Assembly: GCF_031846585.1 (NCBI RefSeq) | Contig: NZ_JAVRHK010000006.1 | Span: forward strand, 62,001-126,000 | Source of the DNA: Autumnicola musiva | GTDB taxonomy: Bacteria > Bacteroidota > Bacteroidia > Flavobacteriales > Flavobacteriaceae | Length of the DNA stretch: 64,000 bases | Direction: 5' to 3' | Shown: piece after piece, positions 25,817-35,509 of the stretch | Numbering within the stretch: position 1 is the stretch's first letter | Layout: the number at the start of each line of letters is the position of its first letter | Program-made: the position numbers and the translations under genes | The notes under the pieces: model-generated | Databases searched by the model: none | What the model was told of the DNA's origin: nothing | What the model saw: only the letters and a program-made list of their open reading frames with translations

Positions 25817-25842
25817 AAGCCACTCGAATTAACGAGCGGCTT
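25817..25842 (-). terminator. Terminator after clpC
   Basis: On the minus strand AAGCCGCTCG-TTAATT-CGAGTGGCTT forms a 10-base stem with one G-T pair, followed by TTTTT. It lies 24 bases past the clpC stop. Confidence 0.8.
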
Positions 25843-25866
25843 ATAATTGAAATCAATTCTTAATAA

Positions 25867-28428
25867 TCAGGATTCGGTTTCCTTTACGGTTTTATCAACG
25901 TTTATCGTCAGCTCATTTTTATCTTCATCCAGATCCATAAAAATAGTATCGCCTTCATTAATATGTGAAGTAATTATCTCTTCGGCCAGAGCATCTTCGA
26001 TATATTTCTGAATCGCACGATTAAGGGGTCGTGCTCCATACTGTTTATCAAAACCTTTATCTGCTATAAAGTCTTTGGCTTTGTCACTTAAAGTCAGGTT
26101 ATATCCTAAACTGCCAATTCTGCCATATAATTTCGAAAGCTCTATATCTATAATTTTATGGATATCTTCTCTCTCAAGCGAATTGAAAATCACTACATCA
26201 TCAATACGGTTAAGAAATTCTGGTGCAAATGCTTTCTTTAAAGCCCCTTCAATAACACTGCGGGCATTCTCATCTACCTGAGATTTCATAGCAGATGTTC
26301 CAAAACCAACACCCTGTCCAAAATCTTTCAGTTTTCTTGCTCCAATATTGGAGGTCATTATAATTATAGTGTTTCTAAAATCAATTTTACGACCTAAACT
26401 ATCAGTTAAATATCCATCATCAAGAACCTGTAGCAACATATTAAAAACATCAGGATGGGCTTTTTCAACCTCGTCCAACAGAATTACGGCGTAAGGTTTA
26501 CGTCTAACTTTTTCAGTTAGCTGTCCACCCTCTTCGTATCCCACATAACCGGGAGGCGCACCTATCAATCTTGATACTGCGAATTTTTCCATATATTCAC
26601 TCATATCTATTCTAATGAGTGTGTCTTCATTATCGAATAATTCACGCGCAAGAACCTTGGCTAGCTGAGTTTTCCCCACACCTGTCTGCCCAAGGAAAAT
26701 AAATGAACCAATTGGTTTATTAGGATCTTTTAATCCTGCCCGGTTTCTTTGAATTGCTTTTACCACTTTAGCTACAGCATCATCCTGGCCAATTACTTTA
26801 CCTTTTATTTTCTTAGGCAGTTCTACAAGCTTATTGCTTTCCGTTTGGGCAATTCGGTTTACAGGAACACCTGTCATCATAGAAACCACATCGGCAACAC
26901 TATCTTCGCTTACAGTTTCTTTGTGTTTTTTAGATTCCTCTTCCCACCGTTCCTGGGCAAGGCTTAATTCCTTTTCCAGGTTTTTTTCATCATCCCTTAG
27001 TTTAGCAGCTTCTTCATATTTCTGTTTTTTAACAACAGAATTTTTGTTTTCCCTTACTTCTTCAAGCTGGCGTTCCAAATCAAGAATTTGTTTTGGAACA
27101 TCAATATTTGTTATATGAACTCGGGATCCTGCTTCATCCAGGGCATCAATAGCCTTATCAGGTAGAAACCGATCCGTCATATACCGATTGGTAAGTTTTA
27201 CACAGGCTTCTATAGCGTCATCGGTGTAAACCACATTATGATGATCTTCATATTTGTCCTTAATATTATTCAGGATTTCAATAGTTTCCTCTACACTTGT
27301 AGGTTCAACGATAACCTTTTGAAACCTTCTTTCCAGAGCACCATCCTTTTCGATATATTGCCTGTACTCATCCAAAGTTGTGGCTCCAATACATTGGATT
27401 TCTCCCCGTGCAAGAGCAGGTTTAAACATATTGCTGGCATCCAGGCTACCTGTGGCTCCACCGGCACCAACAATGGTATGAATCTCATCAATGAAAAGAA
27501 TTATATCATCGTTTTTTTCCAGCTCATTCATCACGGCTTTCATTCGCTCCTCAAACTGTCCCCGATATTTTGTACCTGCCACAAGACTGGCAAGATCAAG
27601 GGTTACCACACGTTTATCAAAAAGTATACGTGAAACCTTTCTCTGTACAATCCTTAAAGCCAAGCCTTCAGCTATTGCCGATTTACCAACCCCAGGTTCT
27701 CCAATAAGGAGTGGATTGTTCTTCTTACGCCTGCTCAAAATTTGAGACACGCGTTCAATTTCTTTCTCTCTCCCTACAACAGGATCCAATTTATCAGCTT
27801 CTGCCATAGCGGTAAGATCCCTTCCAAAGTTATCAAGAACCGGAGTTTTTGATTTCTTAGAAGTTTTACCGGGGCCACTGCCTGCCCCACCACTAAATGG
27901 ATTATCCTTGGTGGCATCATCTGTATCACCCTCATCAGAAAACGATTCTGCAGCAGGACTGTCAGAAAAATCATTTTCATCGTTGGCGATCATATATTTA
28001 AACTGATCTTTTACTCCGTCATAATCAATTTTTAATTTATTCAGAAGTTTTGTAGTGGGATCATTCTCATTCCTTAAAATACATAGTAGCAAATGGGCAG
28101 TATTGATAGAACTGCTCTGAAAAAGTTTAGCTTCCAGAAACGTTGTTTTCAATGCACGTTCTGCCTGCCTGGTAAGGTGCAGATTCTTCTTTTCGTTTGA
28201 AACTGATGCCGAACCAGGGGTAGCCGGACTTAATATTTCTACTTTTCTCCGTAGGTGACCAAGGTCTATATCCAGCGCATTAAGTATATCTATTGCCTTA
28301 CCGTCCCCATCACGCAACAATCCAAGCATTAAATGTTCTGTACCAATAAAATCATGGCCCAGCCTTAAGGCTTCTTCTTTGCTATAGGAAATTACATCTT
28401 TTACTCTAGGTGAAAAATTATCATCCAT
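25867..28428 (-). CDS. clpC: Clp protease ATP-binding subunit ClpC
   Basis: The protein is 853 aa. It has a Clp_N double repeat (residues 1-145), a low-complexity Gly/Ser linker (~155-195), AAA+ module 1 with Walker A GEPGVGKS (243-250) and Walker B LFIDE (311-315), and a UVR-like coiled coil near 455-500. AAA+ module 2 has Walker A GQTGVGKT near 577, followed by the C-terminal D2-small domain. It unfolds substrates for ClpP; the ClpP-docking loop is expected in module 2. It stands alone here, without mcsA/mcsB/ctsR, as is normal outside Firmicutes. A well-spaced promoter lies at 28513-28541. Confidence 0.95.
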   Translation of the reverse strand: MDDNFSPRVKDVISYSKEEALRLGHDFIGTEHLMLGLLRDGDGKAIDILNALDIDLGHLRRKVEILSPATPGSASVSNEKKNLHLTRQAERALKTTFLEAKLFQSSSINTAHLLLCILRNENDPTTKLLNKLKIDYDGVKDQFKYMIANDENDFSDSPAAESFSDEGDTDDATKDNPFSGGAGSGPGKTSKKSKTPVLDNFGRDLTAMAEADKLDPVVGREKEIERVSQILSRRKKNNPLLIGEPGVGKSAIAEGLALRIVQRKVSRILFDKRVVTLDLASLVAGTKYRGQFEERMKAVMNELEKNDDIILFIDEIHTIVGAGGATGSLDASNMFKPALARGEIQCIGATTLDEYRQYIEKDGALERRFQKVIVEPTSVEETIEILNNIKDKYEDHHNVVYTDDAIEACVKLTNRYMTDRFLPDKAIDALDEAGSRVHITNIDVPKQILDLERQLEEVRENKNSVVKKQKYEEAAKLRDDEKNLEKELSLAQERWEEESKKHKETVSEDSVADVVSMMTGVPVNRIAQTESNKLVELPKKIKGKVIGQDDAVAKVVKAIQRNRAGLKDPNKPIGSFIFLGQTGVGKTQLAKVLARELFDNEDTLIRIDMSEYMEKFAVSRLIGAPPGYVGYEEGGQLTEKVRRKPYAVILLDEVEKAHPDVFNMLLQVLDDGYLTDSLGRKIDFRNTIIIMTSNIGARKLKDFGQGVGFGTSAMKSQVDENARSVIEGALKKAFAPEFLNRIDDVVIFNSLEREDIHKIIDIELSKLYGRIGSLGYNLTLSDKAKDFIADKGFDKQYGARPLNRAIQKYIEDALAEEIITSHINEGDTIFMDLDEDKNELTINVDKTVKETES

Positions 28429-28512
28429 TTTGTTTCCTTTCTCTCATTTATTTAACTAATCAATAAGTTAGTTTTCAAAAACTGTACCTAAGATCAGTCG
28501 TAAGCTAATTGA

Positions 28513-28541
28513 CAAAATTACTTTCATTAATCAAAATCCAA
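28513..28541 (-). promoter_or_regulatory. clpC promoter with -33 and -7 elements
   Basis: On the minus strand TTG (28541-28539), 18 bases, then TAATTTTG (28520-28513) match the Bacteroidota pattern TTG-N17-23-TAnnTTTG. It is the best complete promoter in the window. It gives a leader of about 80 bases. Confidence 0.65.
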
Positions 28542-28679
28542 AATAGTGAACTTATTAACGATCATGCACTAAAAATTTGTTAATAAAAAATATCCAAACC
28601 TCATGCAGTGCGGCATAAAACAAGGAGAATTTACGTAAATTGGCACGTTAGATTTTTGAACTTAATTAAACTTTTTAAT

Positions 28680-31211
28680 ATGGCTGAAGGAGAAGAATTA
28701 ATTCCTATCAACATTGAAGATGAAATGAAATCGGCCTACATTGATTATTCAATGTCGGTCATTGTGTCACGTGCGCTTCCCGATGTACGTGATGGTTTAA
28801 AGCCGGTGCACCGAAGAGTACTTTACGGTATGTACGAGCTGGGAGTGCTTTCCAATAGAGCGTATAAAAAATCAGCAAGGATAGTAGGAGAAGTTCTTGG
28901 TAAGTATCACCCGCACGGAGATTCTTCTGTTTACGACACAATGGTGCGAATGGCCCAGGAATGGAGTATGCGGTACATGTTGGTGGATGGCCAGGGAAAC
29001 TTTGGTTCTGTAGATGGTGACAGTCCTGCGGCGATGCGTTATACCGAAGCTCGTATGCGCAAAATAAGCGAAGACATGCTTGCTGATATAGACAAGGAAA
29101 CTGTAGACACCCAGCTAAATTTTGATGATTCTCTTAATGAGCCTGTTGTTTTGCCAACCCGTATTCCAAACCTTCTGGTTAATGGTGCAAGTGGTATTGC
29201 AGTAGGTATGGCTACAAATATGGCTCCACATAATCTTTCTGAGGTTATAGACGGTACGGTTGCTTATATTGACAATCATGATATTGAAATAGATGAACTT
29301 ATGGAGCATATTAAAGCTCCTGATTTTGCAACCGGAGGAATAATTTATGGGTATGATGGTGTAAGGGAGGCCTTTAAAACCGGAAGAGGCCGTATAGTTA
29401 TGCGTGCCAAAACCACGCTGGAAGAGGTGAATGGCCGTGAAAGCATTATTGTGACTGAGATTCCTTATCAGGTGAATAAAGCCGATATGATCAAGAAAAC
29501 GGCTGATCTTATTAATGAGAGAAAAATTGAGGGCATCAGCCTGATTAGGGATGAGTCAGACCGTAACGGAATGCGCATTGTGTATCAGTTAAAACGAGAT
29601 GCCATTCCTAATATTGTTCTGAATACCTTATTTAAACATACCGCTTTGCAGACCTCCTTCAGTGTAAATAATATTGCGCTGGTAAATGGCAGGCCGGAAA
29701 TGCTAAATCTTAAGGACATTATTTATCATTTTGTTGAGCACCGTCATGAAGTGGTGGTTCGCAGAACCAAATATGAACTGAGAAAAGCTGAAGAAAGAGC
29801 ACATATCCTGGAAGGATTAATTATTGCTTCAGATAATATAGATGAAGTAATTGCGCTGATAAGGGCTTCAGGAAACGCTGAAGAAGCACGGGAAAAACTG
29901 ATTGAGCGTTTTGAATTAACCGAAATTCAGGCAAGGGCAATTGTTGAAATGCGTTTAAGGCAACTTACCGGTCTGGAGCAGGATAAATTACGTGCTGAAT
30001 ATGACGAAATCCTTAAAACCATAGAAGACCTTAAAGATATACTTGCAAGGAAAGAACGCAGAATGCAGGTTATTAAAGATGAACTTCTGGAAGTAAAGGA
30101 AAAATATGGTGATGAGCGCCGCTCCACAATAGAATATTCGGGAGGAGATCTGAGTATAGAAGATATGATCCCGGATGAGCAGGTAATAATTACCATTTCT
30201 CACGCCGGTTATATTAAAAGGACATCTTTAACTGAATATAAAACCCAAAATAGGGGAGGCGTAGGGCAAAAAGGCTCTACTACCCGAAATGAAGATTTTC
30301 TGGAATATCTTTTCGCAGGAACTAATCATCAATACATGTTGTTCTTTACCCAAAAAGGAAAATGTTTCTGGATGAGGGTTTATGAAATACCTGAAGGTAG
30401 CAAGGCTTCCAAAGGAAGGGCAATCCAAAACCTTATAAATATAGAGCCGGATGATAAGGTAAAAGCATTTATATGTACCCAGGATCTTAAAGATGAGGAA
30501 TATGTCAACAACCATTATGTTATTATGGCTACTAAAAAAGGCCAGGTGAAAAAAACATCTCTGGAACAATATTCACGACCCAGGGTAAACGGGATAAATG
30601 CTATCACTATTAAGGACGATGATGAATTGCTGGAGGCAAAATTAACCAATGGTGAAAGCCAGGTGATGCTGGCAGTAAAGAGTGGTAAAGCCATCAGGTT
30701 TGAGGAAGGAAAAACCAGACCTATGGGAAGAAATGCTTCCGGGGTAAGGGGTATTAGATTAGCTGACGATAATGACGAAGTAGTTGGAATGATTTCAGTT
30801 AATGACATGGAATCCAATATTCTTGTTGTTTCAGAAAACGGCTACGGAAAGCGTTCCAATCTTGAAGATTATCGTATCACCAACAGAGGAGGTAAGGGCG
30901 TAAAAACCATATCTGTTACAGGGAAAACAGGTGGCCTTGTCGCCATTAAGAATGTATCCGATAAAGACGATCTTATGATCATTAATAAATCGGGAATTGC
31001 TATCAGGATGGGAGTGTCAAATCTTCGTGTAATGGGGCGTGCAACCCAGGGTGTCAGGTTAATCAATTTAAAAGGAAAAGATTCCATTGCTGCTGTGGCA
31101 AAAGTGCTTCATGATGAGGATGATGTAGAAGCCATGGACGATGCTGAAACTCCTGATACTGGCAATATAAATACCAATGGCACAACTATTGCTGACGATA
31201 GTGAAGAATAA
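28680..31211 (+). CDS. gyrA: DNA gyrase subunit A
   Basis: The protein is 843 aa from ATG 28680 (MAEGEELIPINIEDEM). A 24-residue upstream extension in frame does not resemble GyrA. Catalytic Tyr121 is in AAMRYTEAR. The quinolone region HPHGDSSVYDTMVRM keeps Ser82 and Asp86, equal to E. coli Ser83/Asp87, so it is the sensitive type. The C-terminal pinwheel holds TNRGGKG near residue 737, a GyrA-box variant needed for negative supercoiling, which separates it from the ParC at 5450. The last ~35 residues are acidic. gyrB is not in the window. The TPR gene follows after 23 bases. Confidence 0.95.
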   Translation: MAEGEELIPINIEDEMKSAYIDYSMSVIVSRALPDVRDGLKPVHRRVLYGMYELGVLSNRAYKKSARIVGEVLGKYHPHGDSSVYDTMVRMAQEWSMRYMLVDGQGNFGSVDGDSPAAMRYTEARMRKISEDMLADIDKETVDTQLNFDDSLNEPVVLPTRIPNLLVNGASGIAVGMATNMAPHNLSEVIDGTVAYIDNHDIEIDELMEHIKAPDFATGGIIYGYDGVREAFKTGRGRIVMRAKTTLEEVNGRESIIVTEIPYQVNKADMIKKTADLINERKIEGISLIRDESDRNGMRIVYQLKRDAIPNIVLNTLFKHTALQTSFSVNNIALVNGRPEMLNLKDIIYHFVEHRHEVVVRRTKYELRKAEERAHILEGLIIASDNIDEVIALIRASGNAEEAREKLIERFELTEIQARAIVEMRLRQLTGLEQDKLRAEYDEILKTIEDLKDILARKERRMQVIKDELLEVKEKYGDERRSTIEYSGGDLSIEDMIPDEQVIITISHAGYIKRTSLTEYKTQNRGGVGQKGSTTRNEDFLEYLFAGTNHQYMLFFTQKGKCFWMRVYEIPEGSKASKGRAIQNLINIEPDDKVKAFICTQDLKDEEYVNNHYVIMATKKGQVKKTSLEQYSRPRVNGINAITIKDDDELLEAKLTNGESQVMLAVKSGKAIRFEEGKTRPMGRNASGVRGIRLADDNDEVVGMISVNDMESNILVVSENGYGKRSNLEDYRITNRGGKGVKTISVTGKTGGLVAIKNVSDKDDLMIINKSGIAIRMGVSNLRVMGRATQGVRLINLKGKDSIAAVAKVLHDEDDVEAMDDAETPDTGNINTNGTTIADDSEE

Positions 31212-31234
31212 TTAAATAATTAAACCAAAATCAA

Positions 31235-32488
31235 ATGAAAACGAATATTTTGACGCTGGCGTTGTCTTTTTTAGCCATGACAGCAATCGCCCAAAAAAGC
31301 GAAATTAGAGATGCTGAGGATGCCATTGAAGATGGCAACTATGGAGAGGCTAAGACCTTGCTGAGTACAGCAGAACAGGTGATCTCTGAAGCAAATGACA
31401 GATGGACAGAAAGATTCTACCTGTATAAAGGCCAGGCTTATCTTGGTTCAGGTGAAAATGTTTCTATTGAAGACTTAAAAACTGCCGCAGATGCCTATCA
31501 AAAAGCTAAAGATATGGGGTCTGACGAGGCTGAAGAGGGTCTTGTAGCTGTAAGAAATGGATTGGTACAGGGTGCAATTGCCGATCAGAATGCACAAAAG
31601 TTTTCAGATGCTGCTGAAAAATTATACACCAGCTATCAGTTAAGTGGACAAACCGACACTATCCATCTTTATTATGCAGCAAATAATGCCGTACAGGCAG
31701 AAGATTATGAAAAGGGCCTTGAATATTTAAATACTCTTAATGAAATAGGATATGATGGTAGCGGCACTGAATACTACGCAGTGAATTCTGAAACTGGTGA
31801 GGAAGAAATGATGGGTAGTAAAGAGCAGATGGATCTTATGACGAAAACTGGCCAATACTCTGACCCCAGAGAACAAAAAGTTCCTTCTAAAAGAGGTGAT
31901 ATTACCAGCCTTATCGCAAGAATTTATGTAAGTCAGGAGAAATATGATAAGGCAGAAGCTGCAATGGAGTCTGCAATGCAGGAAAATCCTAATGATATTG
32001 AGTTGATGCAGGTTCAGGCTAATATGTACTACAATATGGGGGATAAAGAGAAATATAATGAGATAATGGAAAAAGTGGTGGAACAGGCACCAGACAATCC
32101 TTCTCTTTATTATAATCTTGGTGTAAACAGTGCTGATCTTGGAAATACAGAAAAAGCAATGCAGTATTACCAAAAAGCTGTGGAATTAGATCCAGAGATG
32201 ACTGACGCCAAATTAAATATGGTGGCTTTAATTCTTGGCAAAGAGAGAGAAATCATTGATGAAATGAATAACCTTGGAATGAGTAAGGAAGATACCAAGA
32301 AGTATGATGAATTGCAGAAAGAAAGAAACCAAATTTATGAAGAGGCAATTCCTTATCTTGAAGAAGTTATTCAGAATAAACCATCTAATAGCGAGGCTGT
32401 AAGAACTGCCAAAAATATTTACACGCAATTAGGTAATGAGGATAAAGTAGCTGAAATGGATGCTATGCTTCAGAACCAACAACAGTAA
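31235..32488 (+). CDS. Secreted tetratricopeptide-repeat protein
   Basis: The 417-aa protein has an N-terminal signal peptide (KTNILTLALSFLAMTAIA-Q, cut near residue 19), so it is exported to the periplasm. TPR-like helices run through the protein and are clearest at ~230-335 (YDKAEAAMESAMQENPND, SLYYNLGVNSADLGNTEKAMQYYQKAVELDP). The C-terminal part ~340-417 continues with weaker repeats. TPRs bind partner proteins; the partner is unknown. Only 23 bases separate it from gyrA and a terminator follows, so it is probably expressed with gyrase, which is curious for an exported protein. Confidence 0.88.
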   Translation: MKTNILTLALSFLAMTAIAQKSEIRDAEDAIEDGNYGEAKTLLSTAEQVISEANDRWTERFYLYKGQAYLGSGENVSIEDLKTAADAYQKAKDMGSDEAEEGLVAVRNGLVQGAIADQNAQKFSDAAEKLYTSYQLSGQTDTIHLYYAANNAVQAEDYEKGLEYLNTLNEIGYDGSGTEYYAVNSETGEEEMMGSKEQMDLMTKTGQYSDPREQKVPSKRGDITSLIARIYVSQEKYDKAEAAMESAMQENPNDIELMQVQANMYYNMGDKEKYNEIMEKVVEQAPDNPSLYYNLGVNSADLGNTEKAMQYYQKAVELDPEMTDAKLNMVALILGKEREIIDEMNNLGMSKEDTKKYDELQKERNQIYEEAIPYLEEVIQNKPSNSEAVRTAKNIYTQLGNEDKVAEMDAMLQNQQQ

Positions 32489-32514
32489 ATCATTAACTTA
32501 CTTTAAGTAAAATC

Positions 32515-32539
32515 AAAGCCGCTGAAATTCAGCGGCTTT
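32515..32539 (+). terminator. Terminator after gyrA-TPR
   Basis: AAAGCCGCTG pairs with CAGCGGCTTT around a 5-base loop, followed by a run of T. It lies 27 bases past the TPR stop. Confidence 0.88.
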
Positions 32540-32718
32540 TTTTATATTAATGCTTAACTTCAGAATGTAATTGTTTTCTCATCTTAAAGAAATTTATCTA
32601 TATCGTTTTTATCCTGTTTTTCCCCGGAAACTATACATCCCGGGCGCAGGCTAATAACGCCGAAGCGGCGCTTTATAATATTTCTGTTGGAGCAATTTTT
32701 AGCGGAGTAGGAGCTATA

Positions 32719-33453
32719 ATGAATAAAGACAAGACAGATCGATTTTTCCCAACCTTATTACAAGGTATGTCTAAAGGAGTTGTGGGTGGGTATCTTGTTT
32801 ATGAAAGTAAAAACCTGGTAGGCAGGATTGCTGCAGAAGAAAATCTTATTTACAGCTGGCCGGCTAAAGTATTAAACTCCGCAGGTATCTCAATTATTGA
32901 AAATGCAGCTCTAAATAAGCCCATCTGGAGCCAGTACAATTTAAATATAGGCTTTAATCGTTTGGAATTTCATTTTGAAGATGGTTTTAAATTCAAGTAT
33001 CAAATTTATCCTGCAGCACTTATAGGAACTGCTTATGCTACACAGAGAGGTAAATTTGAACTAGAGAGAACCTTGAAATCTGGAGTATTCATGTTTTCTG
33101 AAAGAGAAACCGGAACAACTTCCACAGGGTCACAATCGCTTGGGTATGCTGTGGGTACAGCTATTATGATAAAGACCAGTGAACTTGAAAATTATCGAAC
33201 TATAAGTCATGAAATCATCCATGTCTATCAATATCATGACTATAATTTTATCAATTCCTATATGCAGCCGGTTTTCTCATACTTCAATGAAAATTATAAA
33301 TTTTTCAACTTTCTGGATAAAATTTTCTATTACGATGTACAGCAACCTTTTAGAATTTTACTATATCAAATAGAAGCAAATAATGCTGATACTTATTACG
33401 ATAATTTTATTGAGCACGAAGCCAATTTTTACAGCACAAAACATCAGGATTAA
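32719..33453 (+). CDS. Putative zincin-like protein with HExxH motif; true N-terminus uncertain
   Basis: The reading frame from ATG 32719 gives 244 aa. It has HEIIH (164-168) in ISHEIIHVYQYH and, near the end, EHEANFY (232-238). HExxH plus a downstream Glu-x-Glu-Ala is the gluzincin-type layout, so a metal site is likely; no family is recognised. The frame stays open upstream to 32551 and encodes a good signal peptide (LKKFIYIVFILFF..RAQA) from about 32584 to 32652, but no ATG, GTG or TTG starts it. The codon where a start is expected is ATC (32581). Either ATC is used, or the start was lost and the annotated protein lacks its signal. The stop codon overlaps that of the convergent C40 gene. 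Confidence 0.7.
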   Translation: MNKDKTDRFFPTLLQGMSKGVVGGYLVYESKNLVGRIAAEENLIYSWPAKVLNSAGISIIENAALNKPIWSQYNLNIGFNRLEFHFEDGFKFKYQIYPAALIGTAYATQRGKFELERTLKSGVFMFSERETGTTSTGSQSLGYAVGTAIMIKTSELENYRTISHEIIHVYQYHDYNFINSYMQPVFSYFNENYKFFNFLDKIFYYDVQQPFRILLYQIEANNADTYYDNFIEHEANFYSTKHQD

Positions 33454-34199
33454 ATTATCTTCTTAATTACTCTAAGTTGGTGAGTATGCCGCTTTTGGTC
33501 TACATTAAAAATCCCGGAATGATCTATACGGTCAATCCGTACCATCCCGTCTACATGAATAATATGGTTATCCTGCATCATAATTCCCACATGCTCAATA
33601 ATCCCTTCATTATTGTCAAAAAAAGCCAAATCTCCCGGTTCGCTTTCTTCAATAAAACTTAATGGAGCTCCCTGAGTGGCTTGTTCTGCGGAAGTTCTTT
33701 TTAATCTATAGCCGTTCAGCTTATAAACCATTTGTGTAAAACCGCTGGAATCAATTCCCAAGGGAGATCTTCCACGCCAGCAATATGGACTATTCAGGTA
33801 AAGAAGAGCAGTATTGATAAGAGTAGACTTTTCTTTTCTGTCTGTAGTCATTTCACCTTCAAAGGAATGCCCTAGCGGTTTTAAGAAATTGAGAACGGCA
33901 CCTAACGGCACCGGTAGTAGTTGTCCTGTTGCATCTATAATATAGCTGAAAAGATCTGCAGATAAATTAGATCCCTGCTCTTCAAGTTGCACGTATTGAT
34001 CTTCCGTGAGCTTGAGGTATTGTCTATTATCAATCCATGCTTCCAGTTGATCAAAAGCAACACGAATTCTGCTCCATTTTCCGCGTTCTTCGAGAATCTT
34101 AAAATGTTCACCGTATAATAGTTGAGATACCATTTCACTCTGATCTGAAGCCGAGAAACGAATGGGGACGATGCTTAAATGGCAAATACCGTATTGCAT
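33450..34199 (-). CDS. NlpC/P60 (C40) family protein with catalytic Cys replaced by Ser
   Basis: The protein is 249 aa without a signal peptide. Residues ~1-110 hold SH3-like domains. The NlpC/P60 domain runs from ~127 to 249, with EHVGIM (His203) and IIHVDG (His215) as the expected His pair. The nucleophile motif, normally GxDCSGF, reads GIDSSGF: Ser151 stands where Cys belongs. The codon is TCC (33749-33747), one base from TGC. The nearby loop is YCWRGRS, with a Cys at 140. It is probably inactive as a cysteine peptidase, or a binding protein, or uses Ser. It lies 22 bases after the thiolase gene on the same strand. Confidence 0.88.
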   Translation of the reverse strand: MQYGICHLSIVPIRFSASDQSEMVSQLLYGEHFKILEERGKWSRIRVAFDQLEAWIDNRQYLKLTEDQYVQLEEQGSNLSADLFSYIIDATGQLLPVPLGAVLNFLKPLGHSFEGEMTTDRKEKSTLINTALLYLNSPYCWRGRSPLGIDSSGFTQMVYKLNGYRLKRTSAEQATQGAPLSFIEESEPGDLAFFDNNEGIIEHVGIMMQDNHIIHVDGMVRIDRIDHSGIFNVDQKRHTHQLRVIKKII

Positions 34200-34221
34200 T
34201 CAATAATGGTTATCAGGTCGT

Positions 34222-35403
34222 TTAAGAATGTCGCTTAATAATCATTGCTGAGGCTCCACCGCCGCCGTTACATACTGCAGCTGCTCCCAGCGTGGCATTG
34301 TTCTGCTCAAGTACATTTAACAATGTTACCACAATTCTGGCACCGCTGCAGCCAAGAGGGTGGCCAAGGGAAACAGAGCCGCCGTTTACATTTGTTTTTT
34401 CGTTGCTTAAGCCCAGAATCTTCATATTGGCAAGACCAACAACAGAGAAAGCTTCATTAAATTCGAAATAGTCTATTTCCTCCTGGTCAATTCCGGCCTT
34501 TGAAAGTGCTTTAGGAAGAGCTTTGGCAGGTGAAGTTGTAAACCATTTTGGCTCCTGTGCGGCATCTGCAAAACCTTTAATTGTAGCCAGAATTTTTAAG
34601 CCTAATTCTTCAGCCTTTTCCCTACTCATTAGAACCATAGCAGCTGCTCCATCATTTATAGTAGACGCATTTGCTGCGGTTACTGTTCCGTCTTTGCTAA
34701 AAGCAGGCCTTAAAGAAGCAATTTTATCAATTTTTACATTCCTGTATTCTTCATCTTCCTTTACAATTACAGGATCCCCTTTGCGTTGAGGCACTTCTAC
34801 CGGCACAACTTCATTATCAAATTTTCCTTCTTTCCATGCTTTGGCAGATCTTTCATAGGACTGGATTGCAAAAGCATCCTGATCTTCCCTGGAAAAGTTA
34901 TACTCCTTGGCACACAAATCTGCACTAACACCCATCGCATTCTGGTCATAAGCATCTACCAGGCCATCCTTCTGCAATCCGTCTTCCATAGCAGCAGGAC
35001 CAAATTTATGACCTTTTCTAAGGTGAAGATAATGCGGTATAGAACTCATGTTTTCCATCCCGCCGGCAACAACTATAGACGTATCACCAAGCATAATAGA
35101 CTGTGCGGCCTGCATTAGTGCTTTCATCCCACTGGCGCATACTTTATTTATGGTAGTACAGGGGACAGTTGCGGGAATACCGGCACCCAAAGCCGCCTGT
35201 CTCGCGGGAGCCTGCCCAACACCTGCCTGAACAACATTTCCCATTAATACTTCTTCTATAAGTTCAGGTTTCAAATTTATCTTATCCAGAGCACCCTTTA
35301 TAGCTATAGTCCCTAATTTAGTGGCAGGAACACTTGAAAGACTTCCCAGAAAGCTCCCGATTGGAGTACGGGCAGCACTCACTATTACTACTTCTTTATT
35401 CAT
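34222..35403 (-). CDS. Acetyl-CoA C-acyltransferase (thiolase)
   Basis: The protein is 393 aa, the normal size. Active-site Cys89 lies in NKVCASGM, with NEAFSVV near 330 supplying Asn/Glu. His sits in GHPLGCSG near 350 and the second Cys in CNGGGGASA near 380. It either condenses two acetyl-CoA to acetoacetyl-CoA or cleaves 3-ketoacyl-CoA; the AtoB-like pattern suggests acetyl-CoA acetyltransferase, but sequence alone does not settle this. It is probably co-transcribed with the C40 gene 22 bases downstream. No other beta-oxidation gene is nearby. Confidence 0.93.
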   Translation of the reverse strand: MNKEVVIVSAARTPIGSFLGSLSSVPATKLGTIAIKGALDKINLKPELIEEVLMGNVVQAGVGQAPARQAALGAGIPATVPCTTINKVCASGMKALMQAAQSIMLGDTSIVVAGGMENMSSIPHYLHLRKGHKFGPAAMEDGLQKDGLVDAYDQNAMGVSADLCAKEYNFSREDQDAFAIQSYERSAKAWKEGKFDNEVVPVEVPQRKGDPVIVKEDEEYRNVKIDKIASLRPAFSKDGTVTAANASTINDGAAAMVLMSREKAEELGLKILATIKGFADAAQEPKWFTTSPAKALPKALSKAGIDQEEIDYFEFNEAFSVVGLANMKILGLSNEKTNVNGGSVSLGHPLGCSGARIVVTLLNVLEQNNATLGAAAVCNGGGGASAMIIKRHS

Positions 35404-35489
35404 ATTTTTTTATTTAATTTCTTGCTTCCGCGAAGTTAAGGATTTTATAAGGAACTTATCAATAGAGTATATTTCAGGGTGATTTTTAT

Positions 35490-35497
35490 TACATTTG
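35490..35497 (+). promoter_or_regulatory. -7 promoter element for the HD hydrolase gene
   Basis: TACATTTG fits TAnnTTTG and ends 12 bases before ATG 35510. Confidence 0.55.
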
Positions 35498-35509
35498 ATC
35501 AATAGCTGA

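Noticed and set aside
28608..28679. 24-residue extension of GyrA
   Set aside because: It has no likeness to GyrA N-termini; ATG 28680 gives the standard start.
31727..32173. 148-codon minus-strand frame opposite the TPR gene
   Set aside because: Rich in His/Ile/Phe with no domain pattern; antisense shadow of a well-supported TPR protein.
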